Shown: positions 44,818-54,662 of the stretch, one piece after another
Layout: each line of letters opens with the position of its first letter
How positions within the stretch are numbered: position 1 is the stretch's first letter
NCBI RefSeq assembly: GCF_000403845.2
Contig: NZ_KE159567.1
Coordinates: 2,086,466-2,150,465 of the forward strand
Direction: 5' to 3'
Source: Eubacterium sp. 14-2
GTDB taxonomy: Bacteria; Bacillota; Clostridia; Lachnospirales; Lachnospiraceae
Length of the DNA: 64,000 nucleotides
The notes under the pieces: model-generated
Told to the model about the DNA's origin: nothing
The model's input: the letters and a program-made list of their open reading frames with translations, nothing else
Databases searched by the model: none
Made by a program: the position numbers and the translations under genes

Positions 44818-46617
44818 TCACACAAGCCAGAGATATTCATAGGGACCTAACTGTACCCGGTTGTTATAAGATCTGACATATCTTCCGGTAATAAGGTCCT
44901 GCATTTCTCCGGGCAGACCAAACCAGTCAAATGCACTGGAATCCACCCACTGCTCCTGCTCTGAAAAGTTTGCAAGCACCAGCATTTTATCTGCCTTATG
45001 AAAACAGAATACTGCCGGATTTCCGGTTTTCACCGGAACTGCCCGATATTCGGAGCTGAATAATTCACTGGATTTGCGAATCTCTATCATATTTCGTATT
45101 TTCGTAAAAATCTGTCCCTGAACTGTGGCAAAATCCGTGCGTTTCTCTGCTGCTTCCCAGTCCATCACACCCCGGTGAAGCCAACGGGAATCTGCCGCAT
45201 GTTCCGGCACCTGCTTATAGCCCCAGTCGTTGAGCTGCCCGATTTCATCCCCGCTGTAAAGCAACGGAATTCCCGTATAGGAAATTACCATGGCATGGAG
45301 CAGGAGAATCCTTTTTACTGCAAGCTCTGTTTTGTACATGTGTTTCTCCCGCAGAGCCTGCTCTAACCCGCACATGGAAGCCAGTGTTCCGCTGTTTCTG
45401 GCATCCTGTGTCACCGGGTTATATTCATACAGTTCCCCTGTGGCAAAGCTGCCCGGATATCTCCCTTCCATAAACTGTATGATATACTGTTTATGGAGCT
45501 CCGGATCCAGCCCCAGATTCTTCAGAATCTCCTTTTCAAATCCCCATCCGATGTCATCATGACAGCGTACATAATTAATCCATGTACCGCTGTCCGGAAT
45601 CCCATAATCAATGGAAAGGGAACGTTCCATCAGCTGTACATCTCTGGTGGCCAGGGAATTCCAGAGCAATACCATGAAGGAGGCATTATACATTACGTTG
45701 CATTCCTTCATTTCCTGGTTTCCAAAATACTTCACAATCTCATAAGGCTCCACAATAGCCTCTCCCAGAAATACCACGCCGGGACATACCTGCTGTACAA
45801 TCTCATACATCATGCCCAGCAGTTTATGTACATTGGGGTGATTCATACATGGGGTTCCCGGTTCTTTCCACATATATGGTATCGCATCCAGACGGAAAAT
45901 GTCAACGCCTTTATTGGCAAGGGTAAGCATTACTTCCACAATTTTGTTAAACACCTGCGGATTTCTGTAATTCAAATCCCACTGGAATTCATAAAACCTG
46001 GTCATTACATACTTCTGAATATCAGGATACCAGGTGAAATTTCCAGGAGCCACTCCGGGAAAAATTTCCGTCATATATTTTTCATACTCTTTGGGAATGG
46101 TATCATCATCAAACATAAAATACATATCGTCATAATCATGATCTCCCTCCCTGTATTTCTGTACCCAGAGATGTTCTTTTGCCGTATGGTTCAGCACAAA
46201 ATCAATACAGGTGCGGATTCCTTTTGCCTTCAGGAGCTTCATTACCCGTTCCAGCTGCTTCATGGTTCCGAATTTATCGTCCACCATCAGGTAATCTGAT
46301 ACCGCATAACCTCCGTCATTGTTGCCTTCCCTGGATTTTAAAAGTGGCATGAAATGCACATAAGTAATCCCAAGTTCTGCAATATAGTCAATCCGTTTCT
46401 CGAATTCCTCCAGATTGTTGCTGAACCGGTCCACATAAAGCATCATGCCAACCATTTTTTCCGACTGATACCAGTCATTCCCGTTCCCGTCTGCCTTTTT
46501 CAGGGCAGACGGACGGGTTTTTGCGGCATGTTCCAGGATGGACATTAACTGTCCCCAGCGGTATTCGGTAATTTCATTTCTTCCATAAAGTTCGTAATAG
46601 CTGTTTTTTAAGTCCAT
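44818..46617 (-). CDS. GH13 amylosucrase-like enzyme
   Basis: The 599-residue GH13 protein matches the amylosucrase subfamily (GH13_4). MLYVDRFSNNLEEFEKRIDYI and LGITYVHFMPLLKSREGNNDG lie near residues 60-110, nucleophile Asp244 in DIFRLDAIP, acid/base Glu286 in FLGEAIVEP and Asp354 in RCHDDIGW. Amylosucrases cleave sucrose and transfer glucose to alpha-glucan; close relatives only hydrolyse sucrose. There is no signal peptide. It lies between the ABC permeases and alpha-galactosidase, so it probably handles the sucrose released from raffinose and provides fructose for the kinase. Polymerase versus hydrolase activity cannot be decided from sequence. Confidence 0.85.
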   Translation of the reverse strand: MDLKNSYYELYGRNEITEYRWGQLMSILEHAAKTRPSALKKADGNGNDWYQSEKMVGMMLYVDRFSNNLEEFEKRIDYIAELGITYVHFMPLLKSREGNNDGGYAVSDYLMVDDKFGTMKQLERVMKLLKAKGIRTCIDFVLNHTAKEHLWVQKYREGDHDYDDMYFMFDDDTIPKEYEKYMTEIFPGVAPGNFTWYPDIQKYVMTRFYEFQWDLNYRNPQVFNKIVEVMLTLANKGVDIFRLDAIPYMWKEPGTPCMNHPNVHKLLGMMYEIVQQVCPGVVFLGEAIVEPYEIVKYFGNQEMKECNVMYNASFMVLLWNSLATRDVQLMERSLSIDYGIPDSGTWINYVRCHDDIGWGFEKEILKNLGLDPELHKQYIIQFMEGRYPGSFATGELYEYNPVTQDARNSGTLASMCGLEQALREKHMYKTELAVKRILLLHAMVISYTGIPLLYSGDEIGQLNDWGYKQVPEHAADSRWLHRGVMDWEAAEKRTDFATVQGQIFTKIRNMIEIRKSSELFSSEYRAVPVKTGNPAVFCFHKADKMLVLANFSEQEQWVDSSAFDWFGLPGEMQDLITGRYVRSYNNRVQLGPYEYLWLV

Positions 46618-46641
46618 ACCGTATATTCCTTTATTCTGTTT

Positions 46642-47508
46642 TTATTTTACTGCACCGTTTACAACACCGTTGATAATCTGTTTCTGGCAAATGATATAGA
46701 AAACCAGAATCGGCAGCAATGCCAGCAGATAAGATGCAAATGCCAGGTTGTAGTTGGTTCCGAACTGTGACTGGAAATTCAGCTGTGCCAGCGGAAGGGT
46801 ATTGACATCGCTTCCTGACATGATAACCAGCGGAGTCATAACATCATTCCATGTGCTCATTGCAGTAAGCACTGCTACTGTTGCATGCATGGGCTTCATG
46901 TTCGGGAAAATAATTTTCCAGTAAGTCTGCCATATGCTCGCACCATCCACGCAGGCTGCTTCCTCCAGCGCCATGGGGATATTTTTCAGGTATCCGGAAT
47001 ACAGCATAATGTTCATGGGCATGAAGAATACCACATACAACACGATAACACCAAAACGGTTTGCAATCCCAAACTGAGAAGTCTGTTTTACCAGAGGCAT
47101 CATCAGCACTGCAAAAGGTACGAACATACCGCTTACAATGTAGAAGTAGGATACCTTAAACACTTTCAGTTTCGCCATTTTTCTTCCGATTACATAACCT
47201 GCCAGAGAATGCAGCAGGATACAGATAATAACTGTTACGCCGGTAAGCAGCAAACTGTTGCCCAGAGAACGCCAGAAATCTGTTACGCGCATTGCCTCTG
47301 TAAAATTGCTGAAACTCCAGCTTGAGGGGAATCCCAGGGCTCCTGCCACGTCATTGGTCATTTCCGAAGGTTTCTTAAAAGCAATGATAACTGTCATATA
47401 AAGAGGAAATAATATGGTAAGACAGCCAATTGCCAAAAGTATATTGATTATATTATTCACGGCCTTGCCGCCGACTGCTCCTTCGCTTCCTTTATCTTTT
47501 TTTCCCAT
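46642..47508 (-). CDS. Raffinose-type ABC permease (MsmG-like)
   Basis: The 288-residue CUT1 permease has six spans and EAA loop ALEEAACVDGASIWQTYWKI. The start codon overlaps the previous permease stop by one base (TAATG). It is the second of two permeases of the importer that probably brings in raffinose-family sugars or sucrose, judged by the attached enzymes. Confidence 0.9.
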   Translation of the reverse strand: MGKKDKGSEGAVGGKAVNNIINILLAIGCLTILFPLYMTVIIAFKKPSEMTNDVAGALGFPSSWSFSNFTEAMRVTDFWRSLGNSLLLTGVTVIICILLHSLAGYVIGRKMAKLKVFKVSYFYIVSGMFVPFAVLMMPLVKQTSQFGIANRFGVIVLYVVFFMPMNIMLYSGYLKNIPMALEEAACVDGASIWQTYWKIIFPNMKPMHATVAVLTAMSTWNDVMTPLVIMSGSDVNTLPLAQLNFQSQFGTNYNLAFASYLLALLPILVFYIICQKQIINGVVNGAVK

Positions 47509-48401
47509 TATAACTGCTCCTCCTTACCTCCTAAGAATCTCATCTGCAGGAACGAAATTACTACGATTACTATAAAGAATACAAATGCGTTCGCACTCTG
47601 GAAACCGAACTGTCCGCCGCTCATACCGTTGTTGTAAATCAGGTAGGAAATGGATTCTGTACTCTGAGACGGACCGCCCTTTGTCAAAGACATGATCTGG
47701 TCGAATACCATCAGTGCATTTTTCATACAGAGCACCAGGTTGATGCTGAAGAACGGAAGAATCAACGGGAAGGTAAGGCTCCAGAATTTTTTCCATCCGC
47801 TGACACCGTCAATCATTCCCGCTTCATACACTTCTGCCGGAACGGTCTGCAGTCCTGATATGTAAATAATCGTATTCATTGCTATTCCCTGCCATGCACC
47901 TACAATCACAATGGCAATCCATGCGGTTTTGGTACTTGCAAGCATACTGTTCTGAAGAAAACCGATTCCGGTTGCTTCTCCCACTGCCGGAAGGATGTAT
48001 GTAAATACAAAGCTGAAAATATAACCTACAACCAGTCCTCCCAATATATTCGGTACAAAATAAATTCCTCGTAACGTACTTTTTCCCCGTATTTCACGAT
48101 TTAATCCCAGAGCAAGGATTAAACTGATAATATTAACTGCAATGGTCATAACTACTGCATACTTAAACGTAAACAGATAGGATTTGCCCACACGCAGGTC
48201 TGTAAATAAATCTTTGAAGTTCCGAAGGCCTACCATGTCATAATCGCCATAGCCTTTGTAATTGGTAAGACCGTAATAAAAACCCTTTAATAATGGAAGG
48301 GTGTTGAACAGAAAGAACAGAATCAACACAGGAATCAGCATTCCAAGAAAAATCTTATCGTTTTTCGTCCACAATTTATCTCTCTTTCCTTCGTTTCCCA
48401 T
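47508..48401 (-). CDS. Raffinose-type ABC permease (MsmF-like)
   Basis: The 297-residue permease has six spans and an EAA loop in VYEAGMIDGVSGWKKFWSL. It lies three bases after the binding-protein gene. No ATPase is encoded in the locus; MsmX/MsmK-like shared ATPases are the usual solution in Firmicutes. Confidence 0.9.
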   Translation of the reverse strand: MGNEGKRDKLWTKNDKIFLGMLIPVLILFFLFNTLPLLKGFYYGLTNYKGYGDYDMVGLRNFKDLFTDLRVGKSYLFTFKYAVVMTIAVNIISLILALGLNREIRGKSTLRGIYFVPNILGGLVVGYIFSFVFTYILPAVGEATGIGFLQNSMLASTKTAWIAIVIVGAWQGIAMNTIIYISGLQTVPAEVYEAGMIDGVSGWKKFWSLTFPLILPFFSINLVLCMKNALMVFDQIMSLTKGGPSQSTESISYLIYNNGMSGGQFGFQSANAFVFFIVIVVISFLQMRFLGGKEEQL

Positions 48402-48404
48402 GGT

Positions 48405-49700
48405 CTATTCCCCCTTTTCCTGATATTTTTGCACTTTACTGATAATATCTTTATTATATCTTACCCATTCTTTGTCAAATCTGGTAAGGAAGGTGTCCAG
48501 TGCATTGCTGCTGTTATCGAACAGATAAGTCTGAATCATGGCGTCTACCGCCATCTCACTGGGATAATGGTGGTCCTGATAGTCCGCAACGATTCCATTT
48601 TCTATGTACTCTTTCATGCCGTCCAGTTCCGGAGCAATCTCAAAATCACCTTTCTTACACGGTACTGCACTCTGGTCGTTCAGGTAATCCTGAATATTTT
48701 CGTCTTCCAACAGAAATCTTAATACTTCATAGGCTTCTTCTTTATGTTCACAGTCCTCCATCACGCAGAACATCAGGTCGTTACCGGAATTCAGGATGTT
48801 TTCTTCTGCGTTGCTGCTTGCCGGGAATACAAAAGAGTCAATGTTCATATCCGGATTTACGGATTTAATCTGGGGGATTGCATAATTACCAATTACATAC
48901 ATGGCTGACTGTCCTCTTGCAAAAGCGGTACATGCATCGTTGTAACTGTATGCCACCGGATCGGACTGTCCGTATTTCAGAAGTTCTTTATCTTTCACTG
49001 CAATTTCTTCATATGCTTCTGAAAATGTGGCGTTACCGCTGTTTACCTGATATGCAATGTCTGTGCTGCACAGGTTTACTGCAATGGCATTCCATGGTGC
49101 AAGACAGGTCCAGGTGTCCTTATATCCGAAATAAAGCGGCTGGATTCCTTCTGCCTGAATCGTTTCACAGAGCTGGTTGAACTCTTCCCAGGTGGTTGGA
49201 ATCTGCCATCCGTGTTCTTCAAACATATCTCTGTTATAGAGAACACCTGCCGCGTTCGCCATGTAAGGCACTGCATAAACGCCTTCCTGAGGAACATATT
49301 CCAGATCTTTATTTGTAGTAAGATAATTCTCCTTGATGTCTGAAAGACCGTCAAAATCAGAAATGTCCATCAGCATTTTTGCATCCAGGAAGTTGGAGTA
49401 GTTGATATCTCCGCCAATTCCGATAATATCAGGATTGTTTTCCCGGATAAATCTTGTCTTCAGAATAACCATGGCATCGTTCGGCGAATCAATCACCAGT
49501 TTAATGTTGTCGTGAGTCGCATTAAATTTCTCTTCCAGTGCTTCAAATACGTCCACTGCTTCCGGTTTGTAGTGGACCAGCTCGATCACAACCTTTCCGT
49601 CTGCATCATCCTTTTTGCCGCCACATCCGCCAAGCAAAAGCCCTGAGACAATTGTCACAGCAAGGAATAATGCCATTACTTTTTTCTTTTTCTTTGCCAT
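48405..49700 (-). CDS. Raffinose/sucrose-binding lipoprotein (MsmE-like)
   Basis: The 431-residue solute-binding protein has a poly-Lys start (MAKKKKKVMALFL) and lipobox LLGGC with Cys26. A family 1 binding fold follows (VIELVHYKPEAVDVFEALEEKF; GQSAMYVIGNYAIPQIK). It is first in the transport operon and feeds the two following permeases. GAGGAGG precedes the ATG. Ligand inferred from alpha-galactosidase and amylosucrase downstream. Confidence 0.88.
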   Translation of the reverse strand: MAKKKKKVMALFLAVTIVSGLLLGGCGGKKDDADGKVVIELVHYKPEAVDVFEALEEKFNATHDNIKLVIDSPNDAMVILKTRFIRENNPDIIGIGGDINYSNFLDAKMLMDISDFDGLSDIKENYLTTNKDLEYVPQEGVYAVPYMANAAGVLYNRDMFEEHGWQIPTTWEEFNQLCETIQAEGIQPLYFGYKDTWTCLAPWNAIAVNLCSTDIAYQVNSGNATFSEAYEEIAVKDKELLKYGQSDPVAYSYNDACTAFARGQSAMYVIGNYAIPQIKSVNPDMNIDSFVFPASSNAEENILNSGNDLMFCVMEDCEHKEEAYEVLRFLLEDENIQDYLNDQSAVPCKKGDFEIAPELDGMKEYIENGIVADYQDHHYPSEMAVDAMIQTYLFDNSSNALDTFLTRFDKEWVRYNKDIISKVQKYQEKGE

Positions 49701-49793
49701 TTTTTACCTCCTCGTCTTTTTAAACAAATTTTCTGTTGGAACCTTGCTCTTTGCATTGCTAATTTTATTTAGTTATGTTTTGTTTTGCAACAT

Positions 49794-49822
49794 ATTATGT
49801 GCATAACCAATTTTTTATACAA
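49794..49822 (-). promoter_or_regulatory. Candidate promoter of the raffinose operon
   Basis: TTGTAT (49817-49822) and CATAAT (49794-49799) lie 17 bases apart on the minus strand, about 95 bases before the binding-protein start. An A/T-rich interrupted palindrome ATGTT...AACAT follows (about 49776-49794) and might be an operator. Confidence 0.45.
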
Positions 49823-49853
49823 ATTTAATAAAGTCTTTATGTATATTTTATAC

Positions 49854-49888
49854 AAAAAAGGAATCCTTTATAAAAGGATTCCTTTTTC
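49854..49888 (-). terminator. Terminator of the second lacI-family gene
   Basis: The stem AAGGAATCCTTT/AAAGGATTCCTT is followed by T6 on the minus strand, 22 bases after the regulator stop. The plus strand also has a T-tract, so it may work both ways. Confidence 0.85.
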
Positions 49889-49910
49889 ATACAGGCCCTT
49901 CGGCCCTGAT

Positions 49911-50918
49911 TTAATTAATATTCCGTATGCTTTCCCTTACAATCAGCTCCACCGGGAGCTTAAATGACCTGGCAATAATCTCCTCTCCCCGGATTCTCTG
50001 TACCAGAAGTTTCACTGCCTCTTCTCCTTTTTCCTTCACCGACTGACGGACTGTAGTAAGCATGGGCCTGCTCAGCCGGGCATAAATATTATCATCAAAC
50101 CCCGCCACAGAAATATCCTCCGGTACTTTCAGCCCCTCTCCGAAAAAAATACTGATGGCTTCGTTGGCCAGTAAATCTGATACCACAAACACGGCTGTGT
50201 ATCCTTCTTTTCTGGACCTGAGGGCAAAATTGCGCAGCGCTTCCCGCCTGAGATTTCTGCCTGCAGGCAGATAATAGTAGTCTTTGTTGCTGTAGGTAAT
50301 GCCGTAACTTTCCAGAGCGTCGCAATATCCCCGGAACCGCTCAAAGGTGCTGGATACCGGATTTTTCCTGTCACAGAAAAAGGCTATTTTACGGTGTCCC
50401 TGCTTCAGCATGAATTCCGTAATCCGTTTTCCGCCTTCATAATCTGCAATTCCAACATTGTCATATTCTCCCTCTCCGCAGTCAATATACACCAGAGGCT
50501 TTCCTACTCTTCCTGCAAATTCCTGACATTCCCAGGGGTCAAATCCAATCACAATCCCCCCTTCTATATTGCGGGCCTGCAGTTTATGAAAAATATCCTG
50601 CTCATCTTTGGGAATTCCGCAGACCGGATACCTGCCGTATTCCTGCAGCTTCATGCATATAGCGTTTAACAGTTCCGCACAGAACGGATCCGTAAAAACA
50701 CTTTCCTTGTATCGAAGACAGAAATCCACCGATATCAGCTTCAACGCCTTTCCGTACTCTTCCCGATGAACAGTTTTCTGAAACCCATACTGTATCAGTG
50801 CCTCCTCAATTCTCTGCCTTGTGGCAGGAGACATTTTCTCTGTATGCCCGTTTACAACATTTGACACGGTTGTAGGGCTGATTCCCAATATCGATGCAAT
50901 TTCTTTAATCGTAATCAT
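49911..50918 (-). CDS. LacI-family regulator of the raffinose locus
   Basis: The 335-residue regulator has an HTH (ITIKEIASILGISPTTVSNVVNG, residues 2-24) and a periplasmic-binding-like ligand domain. GFDPWECQEFAG and ISVAGFDDNIYARL are typical. The start at 50918 is set by GGGAG five bases upstream. It is encoded immediately upstream of the raffinose operon and has its own terminator, so local control is likely. Confidence 0.9.
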   Translation of the reverse strand: MITIKEIASILGISPTTVSNVVNGHTEKMSPATRQRIEEALIQYGFQKTVHREEYGKALKLISVDFCLRYKESVFTDPFCAELLNAICMKLQEYGRYPVCGIPKDEQDIFHKLQARNIEGGIVIGFDPWECQEFAGRVGKPLVYIDCGEGEYDNVGIADYEGGKRITEFMLKQGHRKIAFFCDRKNPVSSTFERFRGYCDALESYGITYSNKDYYYLPAGRNLRREALRNFALRSRKEGYTAVFVVSDLLANEAISIFFGEGLKVPEDISVAGFDDNIYARLSRPMLTTVRQSVKEKGEEAVKLLVQRIRGEEIIARSFKLPVELIVRESIRNIN

Positions 50919-51008
50919 AAGCACTCCCTGACTGCACTGCTTTTGCTGGAATTCATTTATTTCCGGTTCTTACAGGCCTGATAATTTTCAACGCTGCTCC
51001 TCTGCTGC

Positions 51009-51974
51009 TTATGTATTTTCGTTTATAATTTTATGTACTTCATCCGTCTCCGGCATGGAACGAATGGCTCCTTTTCTGGTGGTAACCAGATAAGCCGCCG
51101 CATTTGCAAAAGTCAGCATCTGCTCCAGGTCTTCTTTCGTCAGGCTGTCAATCTCCCGGTACAACAGTCCATGGAGGATACTTCCGCAAAAGGTATCTCC
51201 CGCTCCGGTAGTCTCAATGGTCCCCCCTAACTTAAAGCTGGGTTTATACACCACCAGATCTTTATAAAATGCATAACTTCCCTCTGCACCTGCTGTTACC
51301 TGAAACAGTTTTACCGGAAATTTTTCCCGGAGAATCCCTGCTCCCTTTTCAATGTCCTTCTCTCCTGTCAGGAATTCCACTTCCTCTTCAGAAATCTTAC
51401 ATACATCACATTTACTCAGACCGTATTCCATTTTTTCTTTTGCAAGACTCAGATCTTTCCAGAGGGGAATCCGAAGATTCGGGTCAAAAGAAATCAGAAC
51501 TCCGTTGTCCTTTGCGGCATTCACCGCCTTTTCTGTGGCTCTGCACACCCCTTCATGGGTCATGGACAACGTTCCAAAATGGAAAATCCGGCTGTCTTTA
51601 ATCTGCTCCTCATCCACTTCTGCTTCCGTCAGCATCATATCTGCCCCCGGATTCCGGTAAAATGCAAAATCCCGGTCTCCGTTTTCAAAAGTTTTTACAA
51701 AAGCAAGGGTGGTTTTCACTTCTTCATCAAAACAAAGGCCTGCTGTACCGATTTTCAAATCCTCCAGCGTATCCCGCAGCAGATAACCAAACTGGTCTTT
51801 TCCAACCTTGCCAATAAAATTCGTGGTTCTTCCACATTTGTTCAGCAATGCCAGTACATTACAGGGCGCTCCGCCCGGATTGGCCTCCAGCAGGGAATTC
51901 CCCTGTTCAGATTCTCCGGTATAAGTAAAATCAATCAATAATTCTCCCAGTGCTGTTACGTCATATTTCTTCAT
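51009..51974 (-). CDS. Fructokinase (PfkB family)
   Basis: The 321-residue ribokinase-family sugar kinase has the N-terminal motif LEANPGGAPCNVLALLNKCG and the C-terminal ATP/catalytic motif TTGAGDTFCGSILHG with its base Asp. It probably phosphorylates the fructose freed by the GH32 and amylosucrase-type enzymes. It starts at 51974 after GGAAAGGATG, only four bases past argS, and is thus co-transcribed with it. Other PfkB sugars are possible, but the context favours fructose. Confidence 0.86.
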   Translation of the reverse strand: MKKYDVTALGELLIDFTYTGESEQGNSLLEANPGGAPCNVLALLNKCGRTTNFIGKVGKDQFGYLLRDTLEDLKIGTAGLCFDEEVKTTLAFVKTFENGDRDFAFYRNPGADMMLTEAEVDEEQIKDSRIFHFGTLSMTHEGVCRATEKAVNAAKDNGVLISFDPNLRIPLWKDLSLAKEKMEYGLSKCDVCKISEEEVEFLTGEKDIEKGAGILREKFPVKLFQVTAGAEGSYAFYKDLVVYKPSFKLGGTIETTGAGDTFCGSILHGLLYREIDSLTKEDLEQMLTFANAAAYLVTTRKGAIRSMPETDEVHKIINENT

Positions 51975-51978
51975 AATT

Positions 51979-53748
51979 CTACATCCTTTCCGGCGCTTCA
52001 AAGCCAAGTACATCAATACAGATTTCCAGCGCTTTTTTTGTCAGCTCCAGTAATTTTATATAGCCTGCCTGTATCATTTCGTCAGGTTCCGCCATAATTT
52101 TCGTTTCGTGATAAAAATGATTAAAAGCATTTGCCAGGTCGTAAATGTATGCGCACACCTTATGAGGCGCTTTTTCCTCAAATGCATTTTCCATCATACC
52201 GTTAAATTTGCCAAGCTCCAGCATCAGTGATTTCTCACTGTCAGAATGAGGTGGAAGGATTGCGGCATGTTCCGGCAGTTCCCGTAACTCCTGGTATTTT
52301 TTCAGGATGGATTTCATCCGTACAATGGTATAAAGTATATAAGGTCCCGTATTTCCTTCAAAGGAAGTAAACCTTTCAATATCAAATATATAGTCTTTGG
52401 AAGCCTGATTGGACAAATCTCCGTACTTGATGGCAGAAAGCGCCACTGTTTTTGCCGTTTCCCGGCCTTCCGCTTCCTCTACCGTGTGATTGTCCGCAAT
52501 CTTTTTGTACATTTCCTCGTTGATACCGGACACCAGATACTCCAGACGCATTACGCCTCCTTCTCTGGTTTTGAAGGGCTTTCCGTCTTTCCCGTTCATG
52601 GTGCCGAAGCCAAGAAAAGTCAGTTCCGTTTCCGGCCCCACCAGTCCTGTCTTCCTTGCGCAGCGGAATACCTGGGTAAAATACAGTTCCTGCCGCTTGT
52701 CCACCACATAAATAATCTCATCCGGACGGTAATCCTGCATACGCCATACTATGGTGGCAAGGTCAGTGGTATTATACAAAGAAGCTCCGTCTGACTTTAA
52801 AATCATACAGGGAGGAATCTCTTTGGTATCTGTATCTTCCTTCACATCCACCACCAGCGCCCCTTCACTGATATAGGCGTATCCGTCTTTTTTCATTTTC
52901 TCCACCATATCCGGAATGTAAGGCTGGGCGTCAGATTCTCCCTTCCACAATTCAAAGGATACATTCAGATTTTCATAATTGCGCTTCAGATCGCTGACGG
53001 ACACATTTAAAATATGGTTCAGCAACGCGCCATAACCTGCTCTGCCATGCTGCAGCTCATAAGTCGCCTCCATGGCCGCTTCCTTATAGGCTTCGTCTTC
53101 TTTGGATTTCCCACTGGCAGCAGGATAGATTTCCTCCAGTTCAGAAATGGTAAAGGGCGGTTCTTCGGGATATTCCCCCGTATAGTTCTCATCAAAGTAC
53201 ACAAGTTCCGGTTTACGCGCCTTCAATTCTGTAATAATCAGCCCCATCTGCAGGCCCCAGTCCCCCAGATGTACATCGCCAATCATATTATGGCCCATAA
53301 ACCGTCCAATCCGTTTCACACTCTCCCCGATAATGGCTGAACGCAGATGTCCCACATGGAGGGGTTTTGCCACATTCGGTCCGCCATAATCTATCAGAAT
53401 GGTTTTGGGATGTTCACATTTACTGCAGCCCAGCCGCTGTTCGTCCGCTTCCATCTGACGCAGATATTCTGCCAGATACTCCGGGCTTACTTTCAGATTT
53501 AAAAATCCCGGTTTTACCGATTCTGCTGATTCGAACATCTCATTGCCCTGTAACTGCTCTGCCACTCTGTCTGCAATCTGAAAGGGAGCACATTTGTACT
53601 CCTTTGCGGCAGCCATGGCGCCGTTGCACTGGTATTCACAGAGGTCCGGCCGGTTAGACAACGTCACCTTACCATATTTTTCGTCGTAACCGCAGGCCTT
53701 TAAGGCCTCCATCACCTGTTTGCTGATCACATCCAATATCTTTTCCAT
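51979..53748 (-). CDS. argS: Arginyl-tRNA synthetase
   Basis: The 589-residue class I synthetase charges tRNA-Arg. An N-terminal Add-1 domain (to about 110) is followed by the HIGH signature PNVAKPLHVGHLRSAIIG. The KMSKS loop is degenerate (FGTMNGKDGKPFKTREGG), as in many ArgS proteins. The C-terminal DALR anticodon-binding domain has YELANAFNHFYHE-type sequence (YDLANAFNHFYHE). ACAGGAGAG precedes the ATG. It has a promoter at 53840-53868. Confidence 0.95.
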   Translation of the reverse strand: MEKILDVISKQVMEALKACGYDEKYGKVTLSNRPDLCEYQCNGAMAAAKEYKCAPFQIADRVAEQLQGNEMFESAESVKPGFLNLKVSPEYLAEYLRQMEADEQRLGCSKCEHPKTILIDYGGPNVAKPLHVGHLRSAIIGESVKRIGRFMGHNMIGDVHLGDWGLQMGLIITELKARKPELVYFDENYTGEYPEEPPFTISELEEIYPAASGKSKEDEAYKEAAMEATYELQHGRAGYGALLNHILNVSVSDLKRNYENLNVSFELWKGESDAQPYIPDMVEKMKKDGYAYISEGALVVDVKEDTDTKEIPPCMILKSDGASLYNTTDLATIVWRMQDYRPDEIIYVVDKRQELYFTQVFRCARKTGLVGPETELTFLGFGTMNGKDGKPFKTREGGVMRLEYLVSGINEEMYKKIADNHTVEEAEGRETAKTVALSAIKYGDLSNQASKDYIFDIERFTSFEGNTGPYILYTIVRMKSILKKYQELRELPEHAAILPPHSDSEKSLMLELGKFNGMMENAFEEKAPHKVCAYIYDLANAFNHFYHETKIMAEPDEMIQAGYIKLLELTKKALEICIDVLGFEAPERM

Positions 53749-53839
53749 AAAATCTCTCCTGTAACTCTTATTGCTTATGAAAACGCCCCTTTTTCTCTTC
53801 CGGAGGGCTGCATTCCATAAAATGTAACTAATTTCCTAT

Positions 53840-53868
53840 ATCATAACAAAAAGCAGGGAAAATGTCAC
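53840..53868 (-). promoter_or_regulatory. Promoter of argS-fructokinase
   Basis: GTGACA (53863-53868) and TATGAT (53840-53845) lie 17 bases apart on the minus strand, about 90 bases before argS. Confidence 0.65.
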
Positions 53869-54104
53869 CCACTTTTTTACTGTTTCTTCTTATTTTATTG
53901 TACTTCTCCCGTTACAGTGCACCATCCCCATTCACTCCTGCCCATAGTTTCTCATTATTCCCCTGCTGACAGTCTCCACAGAACCAGATTTCCCTGTAAA
54001 TACATCACTCTCCTTTCAAAAATCAAATCAGCATACGCTATTGAAAATATACCACAGAACAGTCAGGATGAAAAGAGCATCAAAAACTTTCTCAGTAAAT
54101 TTAT
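53869..54104. other. Intergenic region without recognised gene
   Basis: This stretch between the argS promoter and the ChrA genes holds only short A/T-rich sequence. There is no T-box-like core near argS, no convincing terminator for the ChrA pair and no repeat copy. Confidence 0.5.
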
Positions 54105-54662
54105 TTAAAACAGGACACATCCCATTACTGCGGAAACTGCAATCAGCAATATGGGAGAAACTGTCTGTTTCTTTTTCAGGAAAAAGGCTGCTGAAAAAAC
54201 CACCAGTATAATTAGCACAAACAGGGCCCTGTAATCCATCATTTCCTCTCCTTCAGATATGAGAACCACTGAACCTGACATATATAAGCCTGTCCCTGTA
54301 ATAACACCCATAAGACACAATTTTATACCCTTTAAAGCCATCTGTACTCTGTGGTGTTTTATCAGCTTCTGAAACAGAGCAACAAGCAGCAGTACGATTA
54401 CAAATGACGGCAGTACCACGCCTGTCGTTGCAACGAATGCTCCGAAAAATCCTGCCTGGCTGTTTCCGATGTATGTTGCGGCATTTACCATAATGGAGCC
54501 TGGCGTTGACTCGCTGACCGCAATCATATCGGCAAATGCTGCTTCATCCATCCAGCCATTTTTTAAGACCATCTCCTGTATAACAGGAATGGCCCCATAT
54601 GCTCCGCCGAAAGAAAACAGACCTGTTTTTAAAAATTCTGTAAAAAGAAGTAAATATATCAT
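54105..54662 (-). CDS. ChrA-type transporter subunit, second half
   Basis: The 185-residue CHR-domain membrane protein has about six spans. FLKTGLFSFGGAYGAIPVIQE and the ESTPGSIMVNAATYIG motif are visible. Two short CHR proteins like this pair form a chromate-type anion transporter (short-chain ChrA). The start at 54662 overlaps the partner stop by ATGA and follows GAGGGCGG. Physiological substrate is uncertain. Confidence 0.85.
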   Translation of the reverse strand: MIYLLLFTEFLKTGLFSFGGAYGAIPVIQEMVLKNGWMDEAAFADMIAVSESTPGSIMVNAATYIGNSQAGFFGAFVATTGVVLPSFVIVLLLVALFQKLIKHHRVQMALKGIKLCLMGVITGTGLYMSGSVVLISEGEEMMDYRALFVLIILVVFSAAFFLKKKQTVSPILLIAVSAVMGCVLF

